DNA of 64,000 bases from Symbiodinium kawagutii (Eukaryota; Sar; Dinophyceae; Suessiales; Symbiodiniaceae), in the NCBI GenBank assembly GCA_009767595.1, contig VSDK01012728.1:1224048-1288047 (forward strand), given 5' to 3'. Under the pieces are notes generated by a model. That model did no database searches, had not been told where the DNA came from, and saw nothing but the letters and a program-made list of their open reading frames with translations. Made by a program: the position numbers and the translations under genes. Below are positions 1 to 12,471 of this stretch, one piece after another (the first letter of the stretch is position 1; every line of letters begins with the position of its first letter).

Positions 1-31
1 CCATCACCATCACCATCACCATCACCATCAC

Positions 32-81
<50 letters not shown>

Positions 82-91
82 CCATCATCAT
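1..91. repeat. CAT/ATC microsatellite
   Basis: Six-base CCATCA units passing into pure CAT, cut by the window edge. Open frames here are artefacts. Confidence 0.95.
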
Positions 92-1019
92 TTAGCAGCT
101 GTGAATGAAAGTCAAGTTTACACCAACGCCTGCAAATTGTTCTTCTTCGCAGACTTCTTTGCCTGGTGGCAAGTGGGGATTGGAAGAAAAAGGTTGTCGG
201 TTTATGAAAGGTTTGGGTGCCATTTCTTTGCCAAACATAGCCATGCTAGGGCTTCAACGGGCCAATCATTGTGATGAACCATACCATGGGAACATGAGGT
301 GAACGGACTCATGTACAGTGGTTGATCTTTAGGGAAGCAGGACCCGCAGAGTAGCAAACATGTGCAAACATTATAACTGTGTGCCATTTGTCCGATGATT
401 TGAAATGCTGAAGCATATTTTTTGGTGCAATTTCCCATGCAGCCTTTGGCAAGCCAATCAGGCACTCAGCAATGACACGACACCATCATCTTTTTGTGGA
501 TCAATCGCAGAACACAGTAAGCAACTGACAATTCCATGCCGTGGTTTGTTGGATCATGGACTGCGATGGCCTGCGGTGTCCACAAGTCCGTTGCTCCAGT
601 GGGATCCTAGTCATAGATTAAGCTTTGATAGCTTGAAGAAGGATGCATAACCGGTGCAAATATAAATTCAATACTGTAGACCAGGGTGTGGCGGGGAAAC
701 CAACTATCACAGGTCTTCCCGCCAAATCCCCAAATCCCACAGAACTGAACATTCCACACCTATCCTCGTTTAGTAGGTAATCTCTACAATCTTGGGTGGG
801 TCAAGGAGTCTGATATATATATTTAGGGCAGGGATCGCTGTTGTAACAGCTATCAAAGTGCCCATGGCGATCCATGGCGTCCATGGCGTCACTTCTTAGG
901 GAAAGAATCTTGGAACACGATAGCTGCGACAGTGAGGTCCTGTAGATTCGGATCACTTTCCCATGAAAAAACACACATGAATGCCTGTGGAGTGGTGGGG
1001 TGCACATGAGACAATCACA

Positions 1020-1260
1020 GATTCACCCAAGGTGGCATCGTGTCCCAATCTGTGCCTGGGAGCATTTTGCCTCTGCCTTGGCCTTCGGCGCCGCCTCTCA
1101 AGCTCGGAGAGAACAAGAGATCAATCAGAGATCAACTGGTTGGTGGTTGAACCATCCAACATCACTACCCCCGCGGTTCCCGGCGCATCAACGAAGCATC
1201 AACCGCCCGAGCCTTGGGCGCCTCTCGTGGTGGCTCTGGAACCTGACCATGGAAGGGTGT
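1020..1260. other. GC-rich coding-like pocket, unassigned
   Basis: A 240-bp GC-rich island in AT-rich repeat DNA. The plus strand reads AWEHFASALAFGAASQARRE in one frame; the minus strand is also open. By analogy with the kinase exons, pockets of this type probably mark exons, but no family is recognised. Confidence 0.2.
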
Positions 1261-1437
1261 AGGTGGACCAACCATAGCAATACTAGTGGTGAATAGTAGT
1301 GGTAACAATGGTGAATAGTAGTAGTAATACTAGTAGTGGTTGATACTAGTGGTTAATCATAGCAACCACTACTAGTGGTGCTTAATACTACTAGTAGTGG
1401 TTCATAGCAGTGGGAATTGTACCATGATTCAACATTG

Positions 1438-1543
1438 CTGGTTGGTGATTGAACCACCCCGTCATGAAAAATATGCTGGTCAACCAACCAATTGTTAATG
1501 ATTACTAGGGGAAAAATACAAACTAATTGAAACCACCAACCAG
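1438..1543. mobile_element. Family A short inverted-repeat element
   Basis: Begins CTGGTTGGTGATT and ends AACCACCAACCAG (terminal inverted repeat of 13 bp, one mismatch). Inside are TGAAAAATATG, CAACCAACCA and ACTAGGGGAAAAA, shared with the other copies. It has no coding capacity. Confidence 0.8.
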
Positions 1544-1846
1544 TAGTGATTAACGGTGCTTAATTCTACGATAGTGCTACCCTTGCACCCCTCCTAGCAC
1601 TACTTCTACGTAAGTGCTTACTTGTGCTTAGTTGTAGCACTGCTAGTTAATAGTGGTTAATGGTAGTGGAAAATATCAGTGACAAATTATAGTAGTGGCT
1701 AAAAATAATTTGTTTATTAAAAAAACAATGTGACCACGTTTGTGACCAATATTGGCCATGGTGAATATGACTACCTCTCAATAATGTCAACAATAGTTGT
1801 TTATAGATGTACATGTTTACACATACTGCTTCCTAACTACCTAATT

Positions 1847-1948
1847 CTGGTTGGTGGTTTCAACCCCATTGAAAAGTATTACAGTAGTCAGCCAACCATT
1901 TGTTAATAGCGACTAGGGAAAATAAAAAAGTTTGAAACCACCGACCAG
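1847..1948. mobile_element. Family A element with AATT target duplication
   Basis: Starts CTGGTTGGTGGTTTC and ends AAACCACCGACCAG. AATT stands on both sides, indicating a 4-bp target duplication. This is the cleanest family A copy. Confidence 0.82.
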
Positions 1949-2154
1949 AATTGTGTTATAGCTGACTCTAATAGCCATGGTTACTAGAGTCCAACAAATG
2001 GCAGGGAAATCTCCAGGAAATCCTTGGTGGTGGACCAAGGTTTTCCGATATTCCCATGAACCAATGCAGTGATAGCCATGGTTTCTATGGTTTCTATATA
2101 GTTATGTACTGTATAACTAATGGTTCAATAATGGCTTGTTTATATAGTTATGAG

Positions 2155-2255
2155 CTGGTTGGTGGTTGAACCACCCCTGTGAAAAATATTTGTCAACCAA
2201 CCATTGGTTAATAATTACTAGAGAAAATAAAAACATGTTCAAAACCACCAGCCGG
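2155..2255. mobile_element. Family A element
   Basis: Starts CTGGTTGGTGGTTGAACC and ends AAACCACCAGCCGG; same internal blocks (GTGAAAAATAT, GTCAACCAACCATT, ACTAGAGAAAATAAA). Confidence 0.8.
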
Positions 2256-3162
2256 TATGTATAACTAGCGTTGAATAAAAACAGTTTGAACATTGACCAA
2301 TGGTTGACTGACCATATTGGTAACCGTCCTCTTATTTACTATCAGTTGTTTAGACTTATTTAGTTGACTAGTTGCAGTAAGCGAAACAATACCGTGCTTA
2401 GCCCATACTTAACCAACTTATCGGTTGTGGTATGCTGTAATTACTTTCAAATACTTCTTTACCATAATATATCTATTTACGAAAAAAGGAGGGTAAGATA
2501 TGGTCTTATCTAAGATTTAGCAAAAAGGTTGCCAACAAGAGGCAAACAGTTGATTGCTTTGAAATTACTACCTCAACAAGTGGCAAACCGACTGGTCATT
2601 TCAACCCTACATGAATATTTTCCAAGCTGGTGCTTGTTGGATGGAATATGAACGACCGAAACTGGTCATCACTCTTTAGTCAAACGCACCGATGCTACTA
2701 TCATATAATCGCTTGTGTGATCTCCACTGATCCTCCATACACAGTGTGGTTATGTAGCAGTTATTGGCACTGCTTGTGGACATCAGCATCAAAACCTTGA
2801 GTAACTAAAATGAAACGGAATCGGATGCAAATATACGTTCACATAAGGCATGACCCGCCAGTGTATTTGTTGGTTCATAGCCAAGTAAGTATCCTAATCA
2901 CTTCAAAAAACCTGGCACTTACCCAGTTAAAAACCAACTATGTGGTACAACCATCACAGCTAAACCATTTTACCTACGAAACACCTCTTTGCTAGTTGCC
3001 CCTGCCTAGGTAGGGTTGCCACTACGAATCCCATGCTTTGATTCAAATCCTGTCGCTGCCCACCGCAACATCTTCTCGTAGGCGTCGCACCTAACGCTGC
3101 GGCCATGGAGCTCCAAGGTGTGAGCTAGAGAGCTATCTTGATAAACCATAATCATGATTTGG

Positions 3163-3281
3163 CTATGGGTCAATATTAACCAACCAATTTCATGGGGAAT
3201 TTCCACCAACAATTTCATGGGGAAAACACTGGTAAATGGTGGGGAACCAGGGGTGCGGGGTTTCGACCCACTGCCATTTCA
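3163..3281. mobile_element. Family C short inverted-repeat element
   Basis: Starts TGGCTATGGGTCAATATTAA, ends GGGTTTCGACCCACTGCCA (terminal inverted repeat TGGCTRTGGGTCAA). Internal GGGGAACCAGGGGT is typical. Confidence 0.75.
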
Positions 3282-4409
3282 TAACATCCATCCCTCCCAG
3301 AAGGTTGGTTCACAGGTGCAAGGCAAAACAAAAGGAACATCATGACTCATGATTGGTTTTGCAATCCTCTGATTAAGATTCTCAAAGCCTGCTGATCGGC
3401 AACCATTGGCATGATCAACCATGGGCCGTTGCCTATCAAATAGTTGCTTATTGAATCGCCGATCATGGTGGATTATGATAAAGAATGGTTGAGTACTCAA
3501 TATTGTTTGGTCGGTGGTTTCGATCACCAAAGAAACTATTAGTCAATCACACTTTTGAAATATTGGGGAAAAGTAAACATTTTTTTACGATTCTTGTTGG
3601 TCCTCATCCCCTCATCAACCACTAGCAAATTATACCCCCCACTGAACATCACCAACCGCTTGTCTATCAAGGCTCCACTTGCGACCTCATGGTGACCAAA
3701 TCCACACAAGTACCGTGTGGGGAAAATCATTGGTAACATATGAGAAACATGAGTCACATAGGTGATATCTACAGATGTGTAGAGGAAAAAATGATTGGCT
3801 GACACATGAAAAAACATTCGTCACATATACAGATACGTGATATGTACATATCTCTCTAAATCTGCACAGATCATGACAAATCCAATATTGTTCATATCAC
3901 GCGTAAGCTAAGTGCGTGCTGCATGCTGCATACACAAGAACATGTGCTTGATTGTGCACATATATAGCTACTTTTCTGTGGACACAAATACACATACATG
4001 CCAACACCAATAAAAACACCATAAACAAGTCTTTCTCAAAATAAGGGTACCCCCAGTCAACATCCAGGTAATTTAGCATCTATTACAACAAACCAACCAT
4101 TAAAATTGGTATAGATGTTGCCGTGTTGTTGTGCCTCTTCTCGGCGGGCCTCACCATGAGTCTTCAACGGCCCGCCTCCCTCAAATTGCACAGCAACACA
4201 CCGCGGGGCGAGCCATGATGCACAAACCAACGACCCAAACCTATTGCTTTTAGGGTTTAGGGTTGTCAACCCCCCAACCCCCATTCTTGTGGGGGCAAAA
4301 GGAGAAGCAACGGGAGAGCAAGGGTGCCATAAATACGAAATACCAGACAAGAAAGAAATTAGACCGAAGAAGTGGGGGAGCTCTAATTAGTAAGCAGCAA
4401 GCAGGAAAC

Positions 4410-5240
4410 AAGCTAGCAAAAAAGCGAGCAAACAAGCAGGTACACGCAGAGCGGGGCAAGAAGCAAACCACACAGCAAGCAAACAATAAGCAAGCAAACA
4501 AGGAAGCAAACAAGCGAGCAAGCAAGCGAAGAAATAAACAAGGAAGCAGGCAGGCAAGCTGTTTGAAGTTTTGGGCCTCCAACTTTGGAGTTTTGCAGGT
4601 TTGCCCCTCAAAACTTGCAGTTTTGGACCTCCAAACTTGAGGTTTCAAGGTTTGGTTTGGGCCTCCGAGCACGCAAGCAAGCAACAAAGCAAGCAAGCAA
4701 CTGCAGAGCGGGGCAGGAAGCAAGCAACACAGCAAGCAAGCAAAAGCAAGCAAGCATGCAAGCAAGCAAGCAGGCATGCAAGCATGCAAGCAAGCATGCA
4801 AGCAAGAAACTGCAGAGCGGGGCAAGAAGCAAGCAACACGGCAAGCAAGTAAGCAAGCAAGCAAGCAAGCGAGCATGCAAGCATCAAGGCATCAAGCATG
4901 CAAGCAAGCAAGCAACTGCAGAGCGGGGCAGGAAGCAAGCAACACAGCAAGCAAGCAAAAGCAAGCAAGCATGCAAGCAAGCAAGCAAGCAGGCATGCAA
5001 GCATTCAAGCAAGCATGCAAGCAAGCAACTGCAGAGCGGGGCAAGAAGCAAGCAACACGGCAAGCAAGTAATCAAGCAAGCAAGCAAGCGAGCATGCAAG
5101 CATCAAGGCATCAAGCATGCAAGCAAGCAAGCAACTGCAGAAAGGGGCAGGAAGCAAGCATGCAAGCAAGCAAGCAAGCCAGCAAGCAGGCAAGCAAGCA
5201 AGCAAGCAGGCAGGCAAGCAAGCAAGGAAACAAGCAAACT
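4410..5240. repeat. AAGC tetranucleotide array with higher-order period
   Basis: AAGC repeats are interrupted by a 35-bp insert containing CTGCAGAGCGGGGC at 4701, 4810, 4916, 5029 and 5135 (spacings 109, 106, 113, 106). Inserts alternate between a GGCAGG and a GGCAAG type, making a dimeric higher-order unit of about 215-219 bp. All six frames are open because AAGC has no stop in any frame. Confidence 0.9.
4565..4655. repeat. CCTCCAAACTTGGAG-type flank repeat, left
   Basis: Short imperfect repeats of CCTCCAAACTTGGAGTTTTG lie inside the AAGC region and recur at 5413-5555 on its other side, so they belong to the same composite. Confidence 0.7.
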
Positions 5241-5412
5241 ACCAGAGAAGCAGCCAAAGCACCGGCTTCACAGCTTCGACGTTTGAAGTTGAAAATAATT
5301 TCAGTTGGACAGCTATATTAAAGCCTTTTGAGACAGCAATCTGGGAAAAACAGGCCGCGGGGGTTGAACCCACAAGGTTCGCGCTTGTAGGCCGGCGCCG
5401 GCTTCAAAAGGT

Positions 5413-5555
5413 AAGGTTTTAACTTTGGACGCTCAAAACTTGGAGCTTTGAAGGTTTGAACCCTCAATTGTTTTTGAACCCTTCAAAACTTCCAAACTTG
5501 CAAGCCTTCAAAACTTGATGTTTCGGACCCCCCAAACTTGGAGTTTTGGAGGCGA
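5413..5555. repeat. CCTCCAAACTTGGAG-type flank repeat, right
   Basis: Several imperfect copies (AAAACTTGGAGCTTTG, CCAAACTTGGAGTTTTGG) matching the block at 4565-4655. More AAGC repeats follow to about 5660. Confidence 0.7.
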
Positions 5556-5659
5556 ACCTGTAGTAAGCAGACAGACAGCAAGCAAGGAACCAAGCAAGCA
5601 AACAAGCAAACAAGCAAGCAAGCAAATAAGCAAACAAGCAAGCAAATTTTCAAGCAAAC

Positions 5660-6600
5660 AAGGGATGCCTGACAAATAAATTGTAAATCATTGAAATATC
5701 TGAAAATTCACGGGCTAGATTCAATTGTGATAAGAAATGGAGAACACCCACAGAACATCAAATTGTGAATGAGGATCAACGGAGATATTGCGTTGGGAGA
5801 AGACACAACCATCCGTTCTCTGCATTGTGAACAACAACCTATTGGCTCATAGGAATCATAGGAATATATCATGGACAGTGATACCCATTCAGCTTTGGTT
5901 GTGCCCTTTTATCTCCAATTATTTGCTTCCAATTCTTTGCTTCTAACCTTTTCCTTCCAACCCCTTCTTTGGTCAACGTTTGGTTGAACCCTTTTGTCTC
6001 CAACCCTCTTGTTGTTTCTTATTCCCTTCTTAATAACGATGGTTAAACCAACCTTTTCTGGGGTACCCCCCATTAAAGAAATCCCCATATAGTCGGTATA
6101 TAATATTCTTCATGATTGTTGGTATCATCCGCAGCTTTATCAACCATTAAACAACCGTGGGTGGGGGTACCATGGCTTAAGAACCCCTCAAATCATCCCC
6201 ATTTAGTAGTTCTTTAACCATTCTTGTTGGTGATTGTCCCCTGTTAACCATTATAATCCCATATAGTTGGTACATATCCCCTACTATGGTTGCTTGTTAT
6301 CCCTTATCACCAACCATTGATATCCATTGATCCCAACAGAACCCAAAGCACCGCCAACTTGATGCCACCGCTGCCTTGGGCACTTGCTCGACCCACTGGG
6401 TCCAGATCCTGGGGCTCGGTAACATCAGAGGTGAACAGCATCAACGAACCCTTGGCTCAGCTACCTGGAAGAGCAACTGCAAGTTGGACATACACTATGA
6501 CGGTGAATGATATCGCTGTTTGATGGTTTTTGAGATTGGGTTTTTGACTTCCTGCTAGTATCATATCTGTATCACTTGCAGGGTACAGTACCATCTATAT
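5660..6600. other. Non-coding stretch
   Basis: Contains TTTGGTTGAACCCTTTT-like irregular repeats, degenerate pieces of families B and C (6060-6300) and the GC-rich pocket at 6340-6500. Confidence 0.5.
6340..6500. other. GC-rich coding-like pocket, unassigned
   Basis: Both strands are open. Minus reads SLMLFTSDVTEPQDLDPVGR; plus reads RQLDATAALGTCSTHWVQIL. Strand and family are undecided. Confidence 0.18.
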
Positions 6601-6836
6601 TGGTTGACAGCAAGCCATATGGCAAAGCAACAATTCAGCATAATTAATTCAGTACTGTCAACAAAAAGCTCTGCACTGCAACTATATGTTTCGCTTCACA
6701 AAGGAAACATGGAAACACGCGCATGGCGAAAGACCTTGGTAACGCACCATGTCCGGAATAACCAACAACCAGCAGCAACAGCACAAAAGAACTCCAAGTA
6801 CCAACAGCAACTTCATCCAGCAACAACAATATCATC

Positions 6837-7124
6837 ATGGAGCAACAACAACAACAACAACAGCAACAGCAAACACTTCAAGGCGTCATGCGACAACGAC
6901 CAACAGCTGCGCAACAACAACAGCTGCTCATTGCACAGTCGGTAGAGGTCCGCTCCTCTTTGCAGCAGCTAATCTCCAAAGAGGCCTGGAGGAACGGCTT
7001 GGCCGGCAACGACTTGGCCCCGCAGTTCGGGAAAAGCACCAGCAAATTACCCATGCTTCATGGTTTACTTAAGAAAAGTGCTTGGCGAGGTTTACTGATT
7101 GCTGATTTTGTGTCGTCTTTTTGA
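6837..7124 (+). CDS. Gln-rich open frame, uncertain
   Basis: Plus-strand frame of 95 codons starting MEQQQQQQ. After the CAA-encoded Gln run it reads LIAQSVEVRSSLQQLISKEA and KSTSKLPMLHGLLKKSAW, which looks protein-like, then stops. A second Gln/Asn-rich stretch lies at 7.3-7.6 kb in different frames. It may be an exon of a Gln-rich gene or chance around a CAA microsatellite. Confidence 0.22.
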   Translation: MEQQQQQQQQQQTLQGVMRQRPTAAQQQQLLIAQSVEVRSSLQQLISKEAWRNGLAGNDLAPQFGKSTSKLPMLHGLLKKSAWRGLLIADFVSSF

Positions 7125-7399
7125 GCTTTCCACTCCGAAGCCAAAATTCTTAGCTAGTGCTGGAATCCGCTTCCTACACTAGCTCGTCGAAGTGCTCTTG
7201 GGCAGGCGAAGCCATGGCCAAGAGAAACACCATCTGAACCAATTGGCCAAGCCTACCGCCCAACCAGACATTTTCAAGATCGAGCTGCGACATGAAGGAA
7301 TAGCTGAAACAACCCCAGCACCAGCACCAACAACAATCAACAACAATCAACAACCACTGATAGCAGGCGGATACTACAAACACAAGAAATGTGACGAGG

Positions 7400-7400
<1 letters not shown>

Positions 7401-7465
<65 letters not shown>

Positions 7466-7532
7466 GCAACAACGACAACAACAACAACAACAACAACCAA
7501 CAACAACAACCAACAACAACAACAACAACAGC

Positions 7533-7585
<53 letters not shown>

Positions 7586-7586
7586 A
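7401..7586. repeat. CAA microsatellite
   Basis: About 60 CAA units with a few CAG and CGA changes; frames give poly-Gln, poly-Asn or poly-Thr and should not be taken as genes. Confidence 0.95.
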
Positions 7587-7587
7587 C

Positions 7588-10580
7588 CAGTAACAAAAAA
7601 CAAGAAACATACAGAAAAAAAAAAAAACAAGACGCATAAGATGGAAACAACACAAAACATATACTCTTCAGTCAAATGTCGCAACCAAAACTTACTTGCT
7701 AACAACTTCACTATGTCCAACCTCAACAGACAAATACATCATGTCACAAACATTGCCGAACATGTCCAGTATCCTTGGTGAGTTTTTTAGATGCATGGTA
7801 AATCCAACTTCTGTAATTCCCAAACCACTAAGAATCTCAGTTTGCGGATGAATATCTGACCCAGCAACCGTTGAAGTTCCGCCCAGTTCCGCAACCATAT
7901 CTCCACCTCAACAACAAATAAGGCATCTCCGCCTGGCAAATCGGAAGACGATACTAGCGGCGAGCGACCGGGTCTAGCAGTTAACCAATCAATGGTGAAT
8001 AATAGCTGGTTAATAGTTGATAATAGGGGATGATAAGCAACAATACTAGGGGATATACCAACAATGGGTTGATGTTAACCAACAATAATAGCTGGTAAAT
8101 ATGGTTTATAATAGGGGATGATGACTAACAATTGTGGTGGATATATACCAACTATATGGCTATGGGTCAATATTAACCAAATGAATAATTAGAGATATGA
8201 ACCAACAATAACAAGGAAAACAATGGTAAATGAAAGGGGAACCAAGGGGACAGGGTTTTGACCCACAGCCACTAGTTAGTAGCAAGAATGCTTTAATAAA
8301 GTTGTTCATAAATAGTAACACCTTTTGATTTAACAACCATGAATGGCAGAATGAACAACTTGCCATTAATAGTAGCTAGTTTAGAATTCAAGACATCTTG
8401 CCATGAATAGAGTAGCAATGGCCTAGTAATGGTAAATAGTGGTTTAACTATATGGCCAAATTTGAAATGATGATTACAGTGGAACCATGTTATTGACTAT
8501 GCATATTCGACAAATCAAATGGCACCTGTTTTCAAACACCGGAATGACTCACCATGGGAACCCAAACCCGATATGAATACATTGGACAACCACACAGTTA
8601 CAGTATTCTGAGAATGTGCATTCTGAGAATATGCTAAGTTGTTGCAAACATCCCTGGCTCAGGAACAAAAAAAACGCAATTTTGCAAGTGGTCTCTGCCT
8701 CAGGAACTTCCAAAGTGCGACATTTGATGCTTCCTGGTGGCGCCTCAATTGGTAATCTAAGCTACTCCTTTTATGTGGGACTGCAGGAATGGACTTTGAA
8801 TGATGTGGCAGGCTTCAGACCGCCGAACACCGGTTGATTTGAGGGAGTCTATACATAGCTCAGCTAGGTTCAGGGGACTCAATATACGTCAATATGAATC
8901 GGAAAAGATTACGAATCTTCGAAAGCGAAAACAACTAGCAGGTAGCACGGGATTGCAACTTGGTCTTGTTTCGGCTTCCTGTCCTGCCCTAAAAACCCAG
9001 CATCAGCGGTTATGACTGGCAGAAACAATCACTGTGTGTGTGTGACTGTAAAGTCGTATAGATAGATGTGTAAAAATCATGTCGGTTGCATACAAATGAG
9101 GCTGCTGTGTATGAAGCTGTACTCCTTCTTGATCACCACAGGCATCTCTTGAACACTTCAAACACTTATTTCATCTTATTTCCAGGAAACTGGAGGCTTT
9201 GGCTGGTTTCCGCACTGACAAAGAACCATTCTGTGGATGCTCTGTAGGCACCCCTAGAATAACCAGTCGTGTTGACCAGTCACCATGTTTAACCTATATC
9301 ACTAAACCATAATTGATGTTTATCTGGGATGGTTGAGCTGCAATTTTCATGAACAGCCCCACATGGGCATGTCTCAAAAGACTCAAAATACGGATACATA
9401 CCCCAATTCCTGCAGTTTATTCACCATTTATAGTAGTAAACCCACCATTCTTGGGGGTCTCCCATTCTTTATAGAAACCACCATGGCTATGTTTTCATGG
9501 CCACATGGTTACCGGTTGTTCCTGGCCGAGGGTTCTGTCGTACCCCCCGGAGAGTCCCATCTCTCAGGAAGAAGGACCCATGATCCATGGCGAGGTCTGG
9601 CTCATCATCCTCCCCGAAGCCCCTTAATCGAATCAATTGGGCTCAATACCGGTGCCTAAGATTTTATAAGCCAAAACGATCACTGTTTAGCCCGGGCTAC
9701 CTGGCTTGTTTCACCTCCCATTTAGTGGGGATCCTGACCATCCTCGTCCATCCTCTGTTCTGCCACCCTGGCAGCAACCCAACCTCGACTCGACGAAAGG
9801 GGGTATCTAAAGCTGTGGCCAGCAGCGAGATAAACTCTTCACCTCAGTTCCAACTACGGGCTGGCAAACGTAGTGATGCACAAGACTGAGATCGATCACA
9901 TGGCTTTGTCCAGCAATGGCGTGCCGCCAAACTCGAGGTTTCCTTATCCATACGGATCATCATAATCTATAGATTGGTTCGTAGGTCCCACCACTTTTGG
10001 ACAAACCGCATTTCAACAAATAGCGGGCAAATCCGAAAGTATTAGTTGATCCAGTCTACAGCATAACTCCTTGTAACAATCTATTGATGGCTGAATGGCT
10101 GCCGGTTGGAACACCCTGTATGGAACCATCATGCGTGGCTGAGGCAATCCCAAAGCATCACAGCTTGGATGGCGCCTTAGGGTATTCAACATGGCTTGGG
10201 TCGGAAACAAGGGGGCAGGTCAAGGACCCTCTAGAGACGAGCATGTTTCAGGTCATAGATCATGTCATGAGGTACTGAAACATTAGGATCATCAGGTATG
10301 CACATCATTTATGGATCATTCGAGCATTCTTGCATGTGCTAAGATGCACCGAAAGTGCATCATGTTGAGGAGTCAAATGGGCACCCGGAGATATCTGGAA
10401 CTAGGCACTTCACAAAAAGAGCATATTGTGACTTCATTTGGTGATTTCAAAGTGGAACCACTGAACATATCAGAATATAGTTATTGCATGTTATTGCAAG
10501 TGTGGGAGAGACTCGACTCTTAGGGACACAATTGCGATCAGGGCAACTGTTTGAACACTTCACAATTATACACAAACGAA
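7588..10580. other. Repeat-rich region without recognised genes
   Basis: Holds a family C element (8156-8271), a family B fragment (9437-9484) and weakly coding-like frames (for example 8800-9015, reading KITNLRKRKQLAGSTGLQLG). No gene was recognised. Confidence 0.5.
8156..8271. mobile_element. Family C element
   Basis: Starts TGGCTATGGGTCAATATTAA and ends GGGTTTTGACCCACAGCCA; internal GGAAAACAATGGTAAATG and GGGGAACCAAGGGG. Confidence 0.78.
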
Positions 10581-10581
10581 A

Positions 10582-10690
10582 GCCTGTGGTTCGTGGTTTT
10601 AGCCCATCTGAAGAATACCAGTCAATCAGCCAACCATATATTTATAATATATTCCGGAAAATAGAACATGTCAATCAAACCACCAACCAG
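10582..10690. mobile_element. Family A element, diverged 5' end
   Basis: The right end ACCACCAACCAG is intact and the left end is a degenerate CTGTGGTTCGTGG. The internal CAGCCAACCATAT block is kept. Confidence 0.6.
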
Positions 10691-10794
10691 TAGTTGTTTA
10701 ACCATCACTGTTGGTTGGTATCACCTATTGTCAACCAATACCAATGGCTTATAATAGGCTACAAATCGTATAAATCCCCATAGAAACCCCATTA

Positions 10795-10920
10795 TAACAC
10801 CACTTCTGTTCGTTGTCCCTCGAAGGTAAGGCAGGGTATAGCTGCGCGCCGGGTGGCCGAAGGGATCGTGATCTGTCTGGTCCAAACCTAAAGCTGCCGA
10901 CCAATCGAAGCAACAAACAA
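10795..10920. other. GC-rich coding-like pocket, unassigned
   Basis: Minus strand reads DWSAALGLDQTDHDPFGHPA then RSYTLPYLRGTTN; the plus strand is open as well. It lies between repeat-rich stretches and has exon-like size. Confidence 0.2.
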
Positions 10921-11577
10921 CCATGGTTCATGATGGTACATGATGGTTAATAATGGATAATTAATGATGATGCATGCATGCCCAACCATAGTTCGTGGTG
11001 GTTAATATTGAATAATGATGATGAATGGTGGCCAGCCAGAATCAATGATGCTTAGTGATGAACAGTCGTGATCAACAACCGTTGTCAGCAAACCTATGAT
11101 GACAAAGATTGGTTGAACATCATGGTATGATGAGGTAGGCCATCGCCGAACGTGTTAATAATATCTCCAATAACAGGTTGACATTGATTGATGATCATCC
11201 ATAATGTTGCAATTTGATTCATAGCACGTAGTCAAAAGGTAGTTGAGTTGAGAAGGGCTTTGCTGAACAACAACTAATCGTGCTGAATGACAGTGAACCC
11301 AACAAAACACCCCAAATCTTTTTTGGATTAATGATTGTCATTTTTTCTGATTAACACTGGCTGATCTCTCAGGTTAATACTGGCAATATTGTTCGTAAAG
11401 ATTGGTTGTTGCTCGTTACTATTAGGCCTGGAAAATCACCTGGTAGGTGATCAACAATCTTCTTACTTCCATGGTTTCTCACTTAACAAATCACCTAGGC
11501 TCGTTACTCCTAGGCCTGGTCAATCAACCATTGTTACTACTAGGCCTGACCAACAATGGTTTCTCACTTAACAAATC

Positions 11578-11690
11578 GTGGCGGCCTGGCAGTGCGACTT
11601 CCCGGCTGGATCTGCCATGTTGATGGGGGCCCCTTTGCGACCGACCCAGCGTCCAGGACAAGCGCGGACTGACACTCATGGAACCGTAGA
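11578..11690. other. GC-rich coding-like pocket, unassigned
   Basis: Minus strand reads VRACPGRWVGRKGAPINMAD then PAGKSHCQAA. Size and composition are exon-like; no family recognised. Confidence 0.2.
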
Positions 11691-12168
11691 ATGATTTATG
11701 AGGCGGAGATGATCGTTATTGAAGTTGGACTCCCGACCATTCTACATGTAAAACTTGTTTGGGAGCTTCGTTCTGTATGTAAAATATTATGTAACTATTG
11801 ATAATACTTGTCAATACTTGGGAGCTAATTGTTTACAACCATGCATAAATGTCAGAATCCTGGTGATTACTGGACAACTGACCGGTCCGCAGATTCACAA
11901 CTAGCATGACCTCGGATACGGGCTTGACCATGGCAGATCCATCTGTGCCGGGGGTTTTTGAAATGGATATGCCATGATGAGGAGCCCAGCATTTGCAAGG
12001 TTAGCCCACGAAATGTAAATAAAGCGACAGAGGGGTCAACACTGCTCACACGAACAAAAATAGTTTGCAGCACCCTAGATAATTTTTACAGTACACTTAG
12101 CAAAATACTAAGTACCATATACAAGTATATGTACTAGAAACATAGGACGATACTGTATACAGTATACT

Positions 12169-12471
12169 GTGTATACGAGACTATCCAGGACTGTTGTCTA
12201 CATTACACAACGGTGCATGCTTGGCAATGCGGATAATATCGATGACCATTCTTTGCAGGTCACAGTTTCGATAGCAAGACTCAACCTGTTGGAAAACCAT
12301 TTAGATATGTCTCTGCAAATTCCAGTATCCAAGAACGTCTGGTTGAAACCATTCACTGCAGATTCATCTTTACCAACTCTGGTATCCAAACACTTCTGCC
12401 CCATTGAAGAAGCGTGGCTTCGGGATGTCAATTTAGTTGCTGGAAGGTTGGACAGCGCAAAGAAATGGTAG
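12169..12471 (+). CDS. 100-codon plus-strand open frame, unassigned
   Basis: It reads VTVSIARLNLLENHLDMSLQ and FCPIEEAWLRDVNLVAGRLD, which is protein-like, in unique DNA. No domain is recognised and no splice sites were chosen. Confidence 0.18.
   Translation: MYTRLSRTVVYITQRCMLGNADNIDDHSLQVTVSIARLNLLENHLDMSLQIPVSKNVWLKPFTADSSLPTLVSKHFCPIEEAWLRDVNLVAGRLDSAKKW

Larger units (their letters stand above)
92..4240. other. Repeat-rich region without recognised genes
   Basis: Holds irregular TAGTGG/TGGTTAAT DNA (1270-1700), three family A elements, one family C element and the GC-rich pocket at 1.0-1.26 kb. Nothing else was recognised. Confidence 0.6.

Noticed and set aside
4248-4262. TTTTAGGGTTTAGGG, resembling the TTTAGGG telomere repeat
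   Set aside because: Only two units inside internal sequence; too short to call an interstitial telomere.
4410-5240. CRISPR-like alternation of repeat and spacer
   Set aside because: The spacers are themselves AAGC repeats and the unit is 106-113 bp; the genome is eukaryotic in character.
4250-5321. Long Lys/Gln/Ala/Ser or Leu/Ala/Cys frames on both strands
   Set aside because: AAGC repeats contain no stop in any of six frames; the frames follow the repeat and carry no other signal.
5340-5410. Possible tRNA-like GC-rich segment with GGTTGAACCC
   Set aside because: No cloverleaf arms could be paired around it.
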